Below the pieces are notes generated by a model. That model searched no databases, was not told the DNA's origin, and saw only the letters and a list, made by a program, of their open reading frames with translations. Made by a program: the position numbers and the translations under genes. From the NCBI GenBank assembly GCA_021234155.1, contig JAJEKV010000045.1:1276635-1340634 (forward strand): DNA of 64,000 nt, in the 5' to 3' direction. Positions 23,501 through 33,852 of this stretch are shown here, piece after piece (position 1 is the stretch's first letter; each line of letters opens with the position of its first letter). This stretch comes from Isoetes taiwanensis (lineage: Eukaryota > Streptophyta > Lycopodiopsida > Isoetales > Isoetaceae).

Positions 23501-23947
23501 CCAGGGCGTTCATTTCATGCCCCAAATCTCTACTCCTACAGGCAAGAAAGCAGTGTTTTTTCTAAAACCAGGGACATTTGATCATTGATGTTGAGAATCT
23601 CGCCATGGTTGCCCTGCGTGAATCAAATGAAATACCCAAAAACCAGAGACCAAAAAACCAGAGACCCAAAACCAGAAACACGATCGATTTATATGCAAGA
23701 AGAATGGTTAATCAGAGACCCAAAACCAGAAATAGGCTGAAACAGGTCAGGAACACATGAGATTTTTTTGGGGGGAAAAAAAGGGTCTGTAATTTTTTTT
23801 TGGCGAAACTCATACACGTTATTCCTCGTTATTTTTTTTTTAATCACGGATAACGCGTTAGCAAATTGGGGCTAACGCGTTATCTGCCAACTATGATCCT
23901 ACATATACATTGATTACATGCCAGTTCATTGCTCTATTGTGGCATTG
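23501..23947. other. Spacer left of duplication copy B
   Basis: Contains repeated CCAGAGACCMAAAACCAGA words at 23640-23730, poly-T and poly-A runs, and the hairpin listed at 23849-23884. No gene. Confidence 0.5.
23849..23884. other. Perfect 14-bp-arm hairpin next to the duplication
   Basis: GATAACGCGTTAGC (23849-23862), loop AAATTGGG, GCTAACGCGTTATC (23871-23884). The arms are fully complementary. It lies about 60 bp left of the first base matching duplication copy A. Confidence 0.9.
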
Positions 23948-25423
23948 CATTCACTAGCAACTCTTCATATTCCAGTGCAATGCAGCAATATGTTGCATAT
24001 TGCAACCTAATACATGCACAGTACAACTCATTCCACGATTATGCCCTCTTGCAATCATTTAATTTACCTCTAAAGCACTTACTTGTCTACTACATAATCC
24101 ATACACTGATTTAACTCAGCTCCAACTCATATTTCCGCTGCCACAATCATCCTCAACTAATACTCCACATTTCTTCACAACCACGACATACTTAAGGAAA
24201 ATTACCTGCTCAAGTCTCCATTCAATCCCTCATAACGCCACAATTTAACATGACATCAGGAACACCTGCAATTAAAACCACAAAGTGAATGAAATATCCA
24301 CAATCATTACTCCGCTGCCTAATATCAGGCCCTAAAGCATCATCTGTCTATCAGCTAACATCACATGCCCCTTTACAATACAGCATACACAGCACTTACA
24401 TTGCACAATATCCTCGGCAGCACATCCAAAACCCGGCTCCAACATCATAGATCACCCTTCCTTTCTACGTCTTCGGCATACACAGAAGCCACGATGCGCT
24501 CCCCGCCACTCGATTTGTCACAACAACACAATCCAATGTCCACGATGCCTCAAACTCCCAACGATATCCACGCTGCTGTTTTCATCCAATCCCAACCGTC
24601 AAGGTCGACACGTGGAACATCTAAAGGCCAGCATTCCTAAAATGTTACGCCAACTCGTATAGAGATGAGTCCCATATTTCATACAGATTGAGTCCCATAT
24701 TTCATATCCAAAACCTTAAAGAACTTGTATTCCATATTTCAAAATCATAGGGTGCCCCCGTCATAATGATCATAATCGAAACAAGAAGCACCCAGAAGCT
24801 CCAACATATCTAACTAAACCATACAATAAATAGATTCGACGATTGAGATAGTCCAGAATGCACCTTGTTTTGATTTACCTTGGCTAGCAAATATATAATA
24901 CACATTTATATAACGAACGAAAATTATATATCTAATAGAATAACACGATGAAACTCAATACCACCAAGATACAAATCGAAGTACCTTTACTCTTATTGTA
25001 CACAAAACTACATGATTGTACACAAAACTAAAATGAAGGGACTAGATCAATAGCTAGCTATGGAATTTCCAATTTTAAACATTAGCAAGGATACCTAGCT
25101 ACGGAATTTCCAATTTTAAACATTAGCAAGGATACCTCATTTACCCTATTATCTGACGAGGGAACTTGGTGCATTTTTCGTTGTACTGTTCAGTCTGTTT
25201 TACTTTCAGAATTACATGTTACCAACCTCCACTTGGAAATGTCAAAGAGACCAATCCATTGTACTCAAAATCACTGCTATGTTCATATGTCTCCCAGCAA
25301 TGCCATATTTAGGAATTCTCTAAAAGACATGATTATACTAAAATTGTAATAGGTTTAGAAGCTTAACTTAGAATACAGGCTGAGAATCATATATACAAAA
25401 ACATTATATAGAGCAAATGCTTG
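23948..25423. other. AT-rich 3' flank of PEBP gene copy B, no gene seen
   Basis: Equivalent of 1-1470. Differences from copy A are dense in the first ~700 bp and fall mainly at CAG/CTG/CCG words. Confidence 0.5.
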
Positions 25424-27027
25424 TTACTTCTGTGCATAAAAATAGGTTGCTGCCACTGGAAGCCCAAGACCATGTTCGGCAGCAAACTTCCTTGTATTAA
25501 ACTTTGCACGTTCAGGTACTGTGCCAATTTTCATTGGTTTGGTTTGACTGAACAGAGAGAAAACATATCTATGCATGCCAACAGGTGGCGTTGGCCCATT
25601 ATAAGGAACAATCTGCTTTCCTGCATGGATGCTTACTGACTAAGAATCTGCTTCCATCTAAGATCAGACATAAAAGAGCTGAACATTTAGCTACATACCA
25701 CCAGTAGCATCTGTTCCTCCAGGGATGTCAATAACTATCCTATATAAGCAAACACGAAAATACAAGTTAACAAGTGTAGGGCATGAAAAGCTACAAAAAT
25801 CTCACCAGTGTAGCCACTTTCAAGATGACCGGCTTGCTTGGATTAGGAGCATCAGGATCAGACATTACCTGCTCAATTAAATCACTTCAATGGCATAGAC
25901 TTTTATAGAGATCATTAAGACTTCTTAGTTGAACATAAGAGATCAAACGAGAATTTTCTGGAATTTACATACATAATAGCAACTTAAGAGCAATGCTGTC
26001 TTAAAGACAATAATGCATATAGATAATGCAATGCCATGTAATAATGCCAGATAGCACAGTTAAAACAGTAACTTCAGTCTCTATATAATGCAACGCCATG
26101 TAATAATGCCAGATAGCACATCTAAAACAGTAAATTCAGTTTTAATTCCTCCTAATACTATAACCTCAGGTATGTATAACCGTCTTTCCTACATTGGGAT
26201 GGAGTCAGTGTGGGACAAACTCTAAAAACCCAACAAGTATATTTCCTATATAATTTATGCTAGGCGGAAGGGACCTATGAAAATTTTGATTTCATCCGGA
26301 AAAATATAAAGAAACCCACGGATTTTGACCGGAAAACTTCCTGGAATTTTTATTCTCTATCGGAAATTCTTAGTTTCAACAGGTAGGATGCTAGTGTTCC
26401 TAGGAACTCATGAATCTGCCTTAAGTTATAAGTTAACCATAAAAAAGATAAGCAAAGGAACTGCAACATGTTTCATTTATTGAAGCTCAAAATGCTTGTT
26501 ATAAATTTCAGATATCAAACCCTGAATTTATGCAGCAAAGCTGGTGTGATTTAACAAAGGAAAAAAACTGAAAAAGCAAAAAAGAGCTTATTATAAGATC
26601 ATTAGAAAACACACAACTATCTAACCGTTACAGATGCAGCATTGTTGAAAGCTAAACGCATTCAACAAAAGCCCAATTTGCATGCTTCTTTCTAGGGCAC
26701 ACTTAACAAAAATGTCCTGCATGCAAAATTATAAGAGGTCCATGTAAAATCTTAAGCTTATGAACGGAGTTGGATAAAAAGATTTACCAGCGTATAACGA
26801 GCGCCGGAGTCAATGTTGCCTGCAATTTGGACCGCCGGAGGGGAAGCTGTGGCAGAGGGGGTGAGCTGACAGCCATCGATTACTTGGGTATTGCCGTAAT
26901 AAACATGCATGTCTATGCTGGGAGCAAACATATCAAGCACATCTGGTATGACCTTGCCAGATACTAGAGCATCCACAGATGATGAAGCGGCCATGGCAAA
27001 TCTGGCTACAGATCGAAATGCATGCAT
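25424..27027 (-). CDS. MFT-like: MFT-like PEBP-family protein, copy B (frameshift in exon 2)
   Basis: Same four-exon gene as at 1471-3069. Exons: 27027-26788, 25868-25806, 25739-25699, 25620-25424. Exon 1 is 240 nt and carries the PEBP-typical LTPSATASPPAVQIAG, which copy A lacks. Exon 2 is 63 nt instead of 62: CGGTCATCTTGAAAGTGGC replaces CGGTCATGCGCGAGTGGC, so the conserved REWLHW is lost and the frame shifts. Exons 3 and 4 are identical to copy A. Either this copy is inactive, or both copies represent one functional sequence with different local errors. Promoter side faces the Crypton-like element, whose left end site is 286 bp from the ATG at 27027. Confidence 0.85.
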
Positions 27028-27312
27028 TTCGTTTTCCTTGTTCCAGCACGAAATCTTATATCTCGCTTTGGACGGCCTGGATCAAGTGCATTTCACTGCT
27101 CAGAAATGAGATTCCAATATCCTTGAAAATAGGACTAATAAGGGGAAGTATTTTGTAGTAGGGAATCTACGCCCCGAGGGCATTCCGCCGAGGAATTTCC
27201 GAGGCGGCGCCGCCAACGAGGCGGGCGACGCGGAGCCGCTGAAAGTGCGCCGAGGCTGGAGGCTCCCGCAGGAATATTCGAGGGGGATGCCCGAGGCTTA
27301 AATTAGATAATT

Positions 27313-27336
27313 TAATCCCACGTAAGGGTGGGATTA
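27313..27336 (+). other. Left end site of Crypton-like element (core-site architecture)
   Basis: Arms TAATCCCAC and GTGGGATTA are perfectly inverted around GTAAGG. This 9-6-9 layout is like the binding/exchange sites of tyrosine recombinases, which take two monomers on inverted arms around a 6-8 bp overlap. The assignment is by analogy only. Confidence 0.6.
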
Positions 27337-28125
27337 CTAACGATATTTTTTTTCCCGCTTCATTCGGCCATTTCGATATGAAGATAGTTTGCCGCTTTTT
27401 CCGACCGGTTAGGTGGAGGGAGTGTTAGTTAGATAGGATTTTGTTAAAGAAATTTCATGTTCTTCAAGTTTCTTGAAACTTGTTCGAGTTTTTGGAGTAG
27501 AGGCACTTCCCCATTACGGCGACTTTGTTCTCGGCTTTTTTGTTTGGTGAGGATACGCTTGAAGAATCTGTTTATTCTGCTGTTTTCTTGTAAATCTAAC
27601 TTGTTCTTTCTGCTTTTTTGTTAGGTTCTTGGTTCTCGACGATCGGTTGGAGGCTAGTGTTAGTTAGATAGCATTTTGTTAAAGAAATTTCATGTTCTTC
27701 AAGTTTCTTGAAACTTGTTCGAAGTTTTTGGAGTAGAGGCACTTCCCGCAGCCTTCCGGCGACTTTGTTCGGGCAATTTCGATTTGTTCGGGCGTGTAAT
27801 CTTTAGTTTTATTTAGTGAGTGATTTATCTATGGATTTCTTTATGTTTATGCTTGCATTACTTTTCTGATTTGAGAGTCCATTTGTTGTGCTTTCGAAGT
27901 CCGTTGTTGTGCTCAACTATAAGGAAGACATCCGTGGATCCTTTCGCAAGACAAATTTTAGGTCAGTAATCCTTGTGCTAGGGTTAGTTTAGTGGTTTGG
28001 TTTAGTTTAGTTTAGTTTTAGTTTAGTGTTTAAGTTCGCTAGGGTAACTAATGTTGTTTTCTTTTTATGTATGGTGCGTGTTCGGGTTGTGTTGTAAAAA
28101 GCAGTGTTAAGACCGACTTGTTATT

Positions 28126-30463
28126 ATGTCTGTTATGCAACCAGTATGTTTAACATGCTTGTTTGTCATAATAGCAAATATGGGAGAGAGTTCTCAGCCA
28201 AGTTTCTGGCTGGTACCTGGAGAGGGTTCTTTAGTGATGCCTTCAAGTCCTGTTACAATGGAAGAAAGTCAAAGCATCCTAGCGAGTTCTTCGTTGGTGA
28301 CATGATGGTATGATGAGGAATATGATGCGAAGGAGAATTGGCTTCCACTTGATGAGGATTTATTGTCCAAGCTTTGAATGGTGGTCTGGAGGTCAAAGAG
28401 TGTTAATAGCTGGGCGAGAAGAAGATTTGATGAGTGGAGGAAGGATTTTGGTTTAGATGTTTCTATTCCGATTGAGAAGTTGAGTTTGGTTGACCTGAAC
28501 AAGATGTTGACGAGGTTTATTCTTCAGGTAACATTTCGTTTATTGTTTTGTTTATTTTTTTTTGTTTTGTATTTTATATTCTGATATCTTTGTTATGTTT
28601 TTCTAATAGGCTAAAAAGAAGAATGGAAAGATGTATCCACCCGGAACGTAAGTTTTCTTTGTCATTTGTTATTTTCATTTTTATTATTTTCTTTTTTTGT
28701 TGTAATTTATTATCTGTTCTTGTTTCCTTACTGTCTATTCTTTTTTTGTTTCTGTTGTAGGCTTAACTCTCTATTGAGAGGTATCGGCAGGATTGTTCGT
28801 AGAGAGCAGCAGAGAGTTCAAGGGGAGACGGGTGTTCGGGAGCCTCCATTTAATATCTTGTATGACCCTATATTTACGCAGACTATGGATGCGTTTGTCA
28901 GCAGGGTTAAGAAGTTGAGACAAGATGGAAATTACGAGAAACCTAAGAAGAAAGCACCTGTCATAACCTTCGCTTTAGAAAAGGATATTTTAGATGACAT
29001 AGATCATCAGATGACACATCCCACAGGTTGTATAAAAAGGCTTTTCTATTACATGGTTACACGCTTTGGGATTAGAGGAAACAAAGAGTTGTGGAGAGTA
29101 AAGGATTGTGACATGACTCTTGAGGTCAATGATGGTGGAGAGTTGGTCAAATACGGGGAACGATTGAGTAAGAATCATAATCCAACGCCTACAAAGTATG
29201 AAGATCATCACTTTCGTCAACCTGTTTGGACATACGAGCGTGATTTTGTACTGACATATAAGCAGTATATTCGACACTTGCCCGCGAAAGAAAATAATTC
29301 CATGCCACGCCCTTTTTTCTCTGACCTATTCCTAGGTATAAAAAATGTAAGTTTCTAATTCTTTCTTTTGTTTTTAATTGATTGTTCTGTTAATGTTTGT
29401 GTTAATGTTTCTGTTAATGTTTCTTTTCTGTTAATTGTTTGTTCAGTTAATTGACTGTCCTTGAGTGTTAATGTTTTAATTCTGTGTTTTAATTACGTGT
29501 TTTGTTTTGGTGTGGTATCTTTGTGACACTGTTGGTATTAATTCTATTAATAAGGGCTCAATACAATGGCGTCAACAATCCATCCCGACCTTTGAAGTCC
29601 GCAAACAAAGTCCGGCAGGGTTTCATTAGTTTCACGCCTTTCACCGCTAGTGTTCCTTTCCGACGAGGCATGGCAATTACCGGGCATAGAAGCCAAAGGT
29701 TATGAGAGGTAATTCATAATTTATTTTGTTTGTTTTATCTATTTTGTTTTGTCTATTCTCATTTTGCCTTTGGTAACATGTTTCTTCGTGCACACGATCG
29801 AACCGGAGAGTCGAAAATAAATGCATGTATGAATTTAATTAGTCAACCAATCAATTCGATGGATGGGATGCGTGCATACAAGGATGTCCTTTCTGGTAAT
29901 GTCTTTGAACCTTCTGTTGTTTTTGTTATTTCTTTTGTTATATTTTTTTCCTTTCTGTTTTGCAGATGAAGTTTCCAAGCAGAATGCCGTTGGGACTTCT
30001 TCAGAACGTTCTTCAAGAATTGAATGGAAATGTGACAACATCAACAATTCTCGCGTGTTAAAGATAGTTCGATTGCTACCGGGTTGTGATGATATGCGGT
30101 TAGGAGGTGATGCTAGTGCTTTGCGATCAAGTACATGTACGCATTTGTGTGTACAGAAAGTATGAGTGAGATTGCTGCTAAGCAAATTACCATTGAGAAG
30201 TCTCGAGAGATTGTTAGTAATCCTGTGCCAGTTATTGAGGTCGACGAGGACGTATATGATGCAGCTTTTTATGACGAGCTTAGCAAGTGTTTCCCTGAAA
30301 GTGCTAAAGCAATTGGGAAGTATTCAGGTCCTGTCATTAACACTCAAGGAAGCTTCACGAACTGCACGATTAATATTGGAATGGACATGAATCGGCTTTG
30401 TTGGAGCTATCTGAGCTATTACGAAAAGCGATGTGGAAGAAGAAAAATGAAGCCTGATATCTA
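28126..30463 (+). CDS. Crypton/DUF3504-type tyrosine recombinase, copy B (six exons, some frames broken)
   Basis: Exon a starts at ATG 28126 and ends at 28527 with RSKSVNSWARRRFDEWRK and LVDLNKMLTRFILQ. Exon b (28610-28647) encodes AKKKNGKMYPPGT. Exon c (28761-29346) is fully open: LNSLLRGIGRIVRREQQ, FNILYDPIFTQTMDAFVSRV, then RLFYYMVTRFGIRGNKELWR with the likely catalytic Arg in GIRG and Lys in ERLSKNHN. Exon d (about 29510-29708) has GRVSLVSRL and MAITGHRS; exon e has the GYER/YDR tyrosine region at the splice; exon f starts at 29966. The order (core-binding domain, YPPGTL, RG..E, K, H-x-x-R region, TGH, Tyr) is that of the DUF3504 proteins of Crypton transposons and of KIAA1958/ZMYM-type domesticated genes. 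Exon a has an in-frame stop near 28306 and a frame slip before VVWRSKS; exon d is shifted, and its expected acceptor AG near 29509 is absent in both copies. Confidence 0.82.
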
Positions 30464-30790
30464 GATCCAGTTTACTTTGAGCTGTGTTTTCTCTTTAATC
30501 AGAATGTTCAGTTGTTTCATAATGTTCAGTTGTTTTCAGAATTTTCAGAATGTTCAGTTGTTGAAACTATCAAATTGGTGAAACTATGAAACTATGATTT
30601 TGCTGTGTAACTGTAACTATGAAACTATGATTTTGCTGTGAAACTATGATTTTGAAATGCTGTGTAACTGTAATCTTTTAATATTGTGAATCTTGTCTTG
30701 TTAATGTATGAAATAAAAGTAATGTTGTGAATCTTGTAATCTTGTGGTGGAGATAAAATTACTGGTTTTAAAATACACAGAAAAAGACAG

Positions 30791-30813
30791 TAATCCCACC
30801 CTTACGTGGATTA
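30791..30813 (-). other. Right end site of Crypton-like element (core-site architecture)
   Basis: TAATCCCAC, spacer CCTTAC, then GTGGATTA (one G shorter than the left site). It is the left site in inverse orientation. The same sequence is at 6782-6804 in copy A. Confidence 0.6.
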
Positions 30814-30870
30814 CGATCTAAATAACCATCAACTTCCACATGTTCTGAACCTATCCGGCATGTTAATAGC

Positions 30871-31329
30871 TAGGGGAGGGTGCCCCTCTTCCACCCACTC
30901 CCCTTCAATGGCCCACTTTTTGCCCTTTAATGGCCCACTTTTTACCCTTTAATAGCCCACCTTAACCCTTAAATAACCCTACAATAGCCCACCTTAAAAA
31001 GTACTAAAAATTGAACTAATTGCATGGTCTATTAATGGGCACTTGTGGGCCAATGAAGGTCAAGTGTGAGTATTTGGAGGTCTATTGAAGGTCTTTTAGT
31101 GGTCCATTGAAGGGCATTTGGTGGTCTATTGGGGTCAAAATAAGGATAGAACTTAAAATCCTCATAGCGAACTTTCGATTTGTCGAAACAACTGGTGTTT
31201 AGTACCAATTGAAAGCTAAACTTTGAAATTTTATTGTGTTATATATCAAAATAGGTGATTAAAACGAATTAAAACCATCATAATATAATTTTTACCCTTA
31301 AGTGGGCACTTTATGGGCACCCTCCCCTA
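30871..31329. mobile_element. MITE-like element, 459 bp (copy B)
   Basis: Same element as 6862-7320, same length, with TAGGGGAGGGTGCCC ends. Only about one base differs, which contrasts with the heavy divergence just to its left. Confidence 0.7.
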
Positions 31330-32049
31330 TTCTTCATTAGTCACGAAAAACTTCTGTTTTTTGCGAGAAATTTTCCAGCAAATATTTTACCTACGTGAAT
31401 AACTTGGTCCTGAATAAATATTTTAAGGTGTTCCATTAAAGAAGCGTCTTATTTTTACACTGTGATGTTCCACGTATATTCTAAAATATAAGCCAAAGTA
31501 TGTTGGCCTGCATGTTGGAAGGGTGGGCAACACCTAAGGGGTTGGGAGGATTGCCACATGGAGCAACTCTATCGGTGCCATGTGGACTAGCATGATGTAA
31601 ACACTAATCTACTAATCGGCCTAAACCCTAGCCTAGGCCATTTTGGACCCTAATCATCAATCGACCCCGACTGCGCCTTAAAGCTCAAATCCGGGAGCCG
31701 TCTTCAACAGCCCTAGCTTATGCATGATATGAGCTTTAAAGTTTTCACTAATAAGGTTGGCTAATCACAATTCATGATTAGACATAACCCAAATATAATT
31801 CTAATACAAGTATTGGGCATGTTTACATCTCGACAATGCTTTTGATTGGCTAATTGCAATAGGAATATTCATCCAACTCATCACACAAATGAGGGTTTGC
31901 CCATAAGGGCAACCCAAAGTGGCACAAATTTATAAATTCGCCTTCTTCAGATCAGTTTGATTCAGAGGTGTTCCATTATGGCAAAAATGGATACCCTTCA
32001 ATTTTATGTTGTACATGAGCTGGTGGAAGCAGATAAAGTGGTGTAGTTC
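31330..32049. other. Non-coding flank inside the duplication (copy B)
   Basis: Near-identical to 7321-8042; the only clear difference is near 31436 (AAAGAAGCG against CGCAGTAACG). No gene. Confidence 0.4.
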
Positions 32050-32640
32050 ATGTGCAAGATCCGTCTTTGTGCTGAAGTCATGCCTCCTTCAGCAAAATGG
32101 CCTTTGATCATCCCTAAGGACCGCCGGAAAGCAGTATGGAAGTGGGTATGGGATAAACTGCTCCATCCCAAAGTATCTTTTTGTCGTATCTTTTCCAGGC
32201 ATGCTTGGTTGTGGCTTCAAGGCCTCTTTCAAATGGCCAGCATGTGTTATTAGTAGTCTATTCAAATGGCTGGGGAAATTAAGCAAAAATATCTTTTTAT
32301 TTGGCTCTTGCAAATTGGAAAAGAAAGAATTTCCTCATATTCAAAGGTCATGTTTATTCTAATGCACATTTCGAGGCCCAACAACAATTGTCAAAATATT
32401 CAGGTGCTCATAAATTGCGAAATATATAAAGAGCCGTATTTGAGAGCACTACCTTCACATTCACACTTTCTCATGAGATTTTGCTTCCTTTTCATTTTGT
32501 TTAGATGTTACATTTGGGTGGGGTGGATTTGTTCTAGTTGACATTTTCTCCAATCGAAGTTTTAACCCCATTGTACTTTTATTTGTAACTTTCTCTCAAT
32601 AATAAAGGCTCGCATCCTTTGGGGAGGGCAAAAGCAGCAA
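32050..32640 (+). mobile_element. Truncated LINE 3' end (copy B)
   Basis: Equivalent of 8043-8630: WVWDKLLHPKVSF and HAWLWLQGLFQM words, then the shared 3' UTR ending in GTAACTTTCTCTCAATAATA and AAGGCTC. Confidence 0.7.
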
Positions 32641-32952
32641 GAAAAGTATGCATAGATGGTACCCATTCCAGAACATAGCCAGGACAAACCAGTGTCCAGA
32701 CAAGTTTACTGCCTTCTCTCTTTGACCCACAACGGTCTTTCATGGATGACGAGAGAGAGTTATTTCACACAACTATACTATGTTCTACCTTTACTCTGCA
32801 AAGCTTGATTGAGGAGAGAACGCCTTTAGGATTCCCATAAGGTCTTATTAGAGGGCACTTGCCTTCTCAATCTTCTCTTCGAGGTCCATGACAAGCTCCG
32901 CTGAGGACTCCTGGCCGCTGTGATCGAGGAGTTCCAGTGCCAAACGTACGCA

Positions 32953-33852
32953 GGTGATTCCGTCCGGTGGAATCGACACACTTACGTCCGCAGGCCGGAC
33001 GAACTCACGCCGCTACAATGTCCGTCAACCGGTTTCCGCGAACGGACCGGATGCATCCACTGCCGTCTGCGAGAATCACACGTGGCTGAATCACTGTGAT
33101 GGAATCACCCAGGAGTGATTCTATTCTCAAGCGGGATCATGGAGGAGTGATTCCATCCGGGCGGAATCACGGAGGAATGATTCCATCGGTAATCGCCCGG
33201 ATTGATTCAATTCGGACGGAATCACTAAACCGTAATTCTATCTCCGGAATAGATTTGTGATACCGTCGGGGAATGAATTGTCGTGATTCCATCTCAAGAA
33301 TCGCTAGAAGATTGTGATTCCACGGGGGCTGAATCCATGGTCGTGATTCCATCCGGCGGAATAGCCATGATGTTGTGATTCTATCCGGGGAATATATTCG
33401 TGGTGATTCCGTCTCGAAGAATCGGACATTTGTGATTCCCCGGGAGTGAATCGCGTGGCCGTTATTCCATCCGGCGGAATAGTCACGTTGTGATTCCACC
33501 TGGCGGGATACGTAAGTTGTGATTCCATCTCACGGAATCAGACACTCGAGATTCCATCTGTCGGAATAGCATGGTTGTGATTCCGTCTGGCGGAATAATC
33601 ACGTCCTTCGTGGATACCTTCGAGAGGAATACATATGCGAGTGATTACGCCTCGTGGAATAACTCGGGGAGATTCCGTGCAAGGTAGAATACCACCGTGA
33701 TACCACCGGAAGGTATATATCCCCCGAAAAGCGACCCTATCGTGTACGGGCGGGGCCGGCACGGATAAACGGGTTGCGGCCTGGTGATTCTCAAGGGCAA
33801 GGAATATTTTATAAGGAATCACAATAACCGGGGTAAAAATATTTTGTTCCAT
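32953..33852. repeat. Minisatellite of ~33-bp palindromic GATTCC/GGAATC units (copy B)
   Basis: Same array as 8937-9843, in the same unit order. Units read GTGATTCCATCCGGCGGAAT with a variable linker. Copy B keeps more regular units (for example 33340-33610), so the consensus is best taken here. Confidence 0.85.

Larger units (their letters stand above)
27313..30813 (+). mobile_element. Crypton-like tyrosine-recombinase element, copy B (both ends preserved)
   Basis: 3.5 kb. The left site 27313-27336 is TAATCCCAC + GTAAGG + GTGGGATTA. The right site 30791-30813 is TAATCCCAC + CCTTAC + GTGGATTA. Each is a short palindrome around a 6-bp asymmetric spacer, and the two spacers are reverse complements, so the ends also form a ~25-bp terminal inverted repeat. 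Between them lie the ~120-bp direct repeats, a 5' intron-like stretch with TTTAGTTTAG runs, and the recombinase gene. No obvious target-site duplication. Confidence 0.8.

Noticed and set aside
27313-30813. Harbinger or other DDE transposon identity based on the terminal inverted repeat
   Set aside because: No DDE motif or 3-bp TWA duplication was found, and the only coding sequence inside has the tyrosine-recombinase layout.
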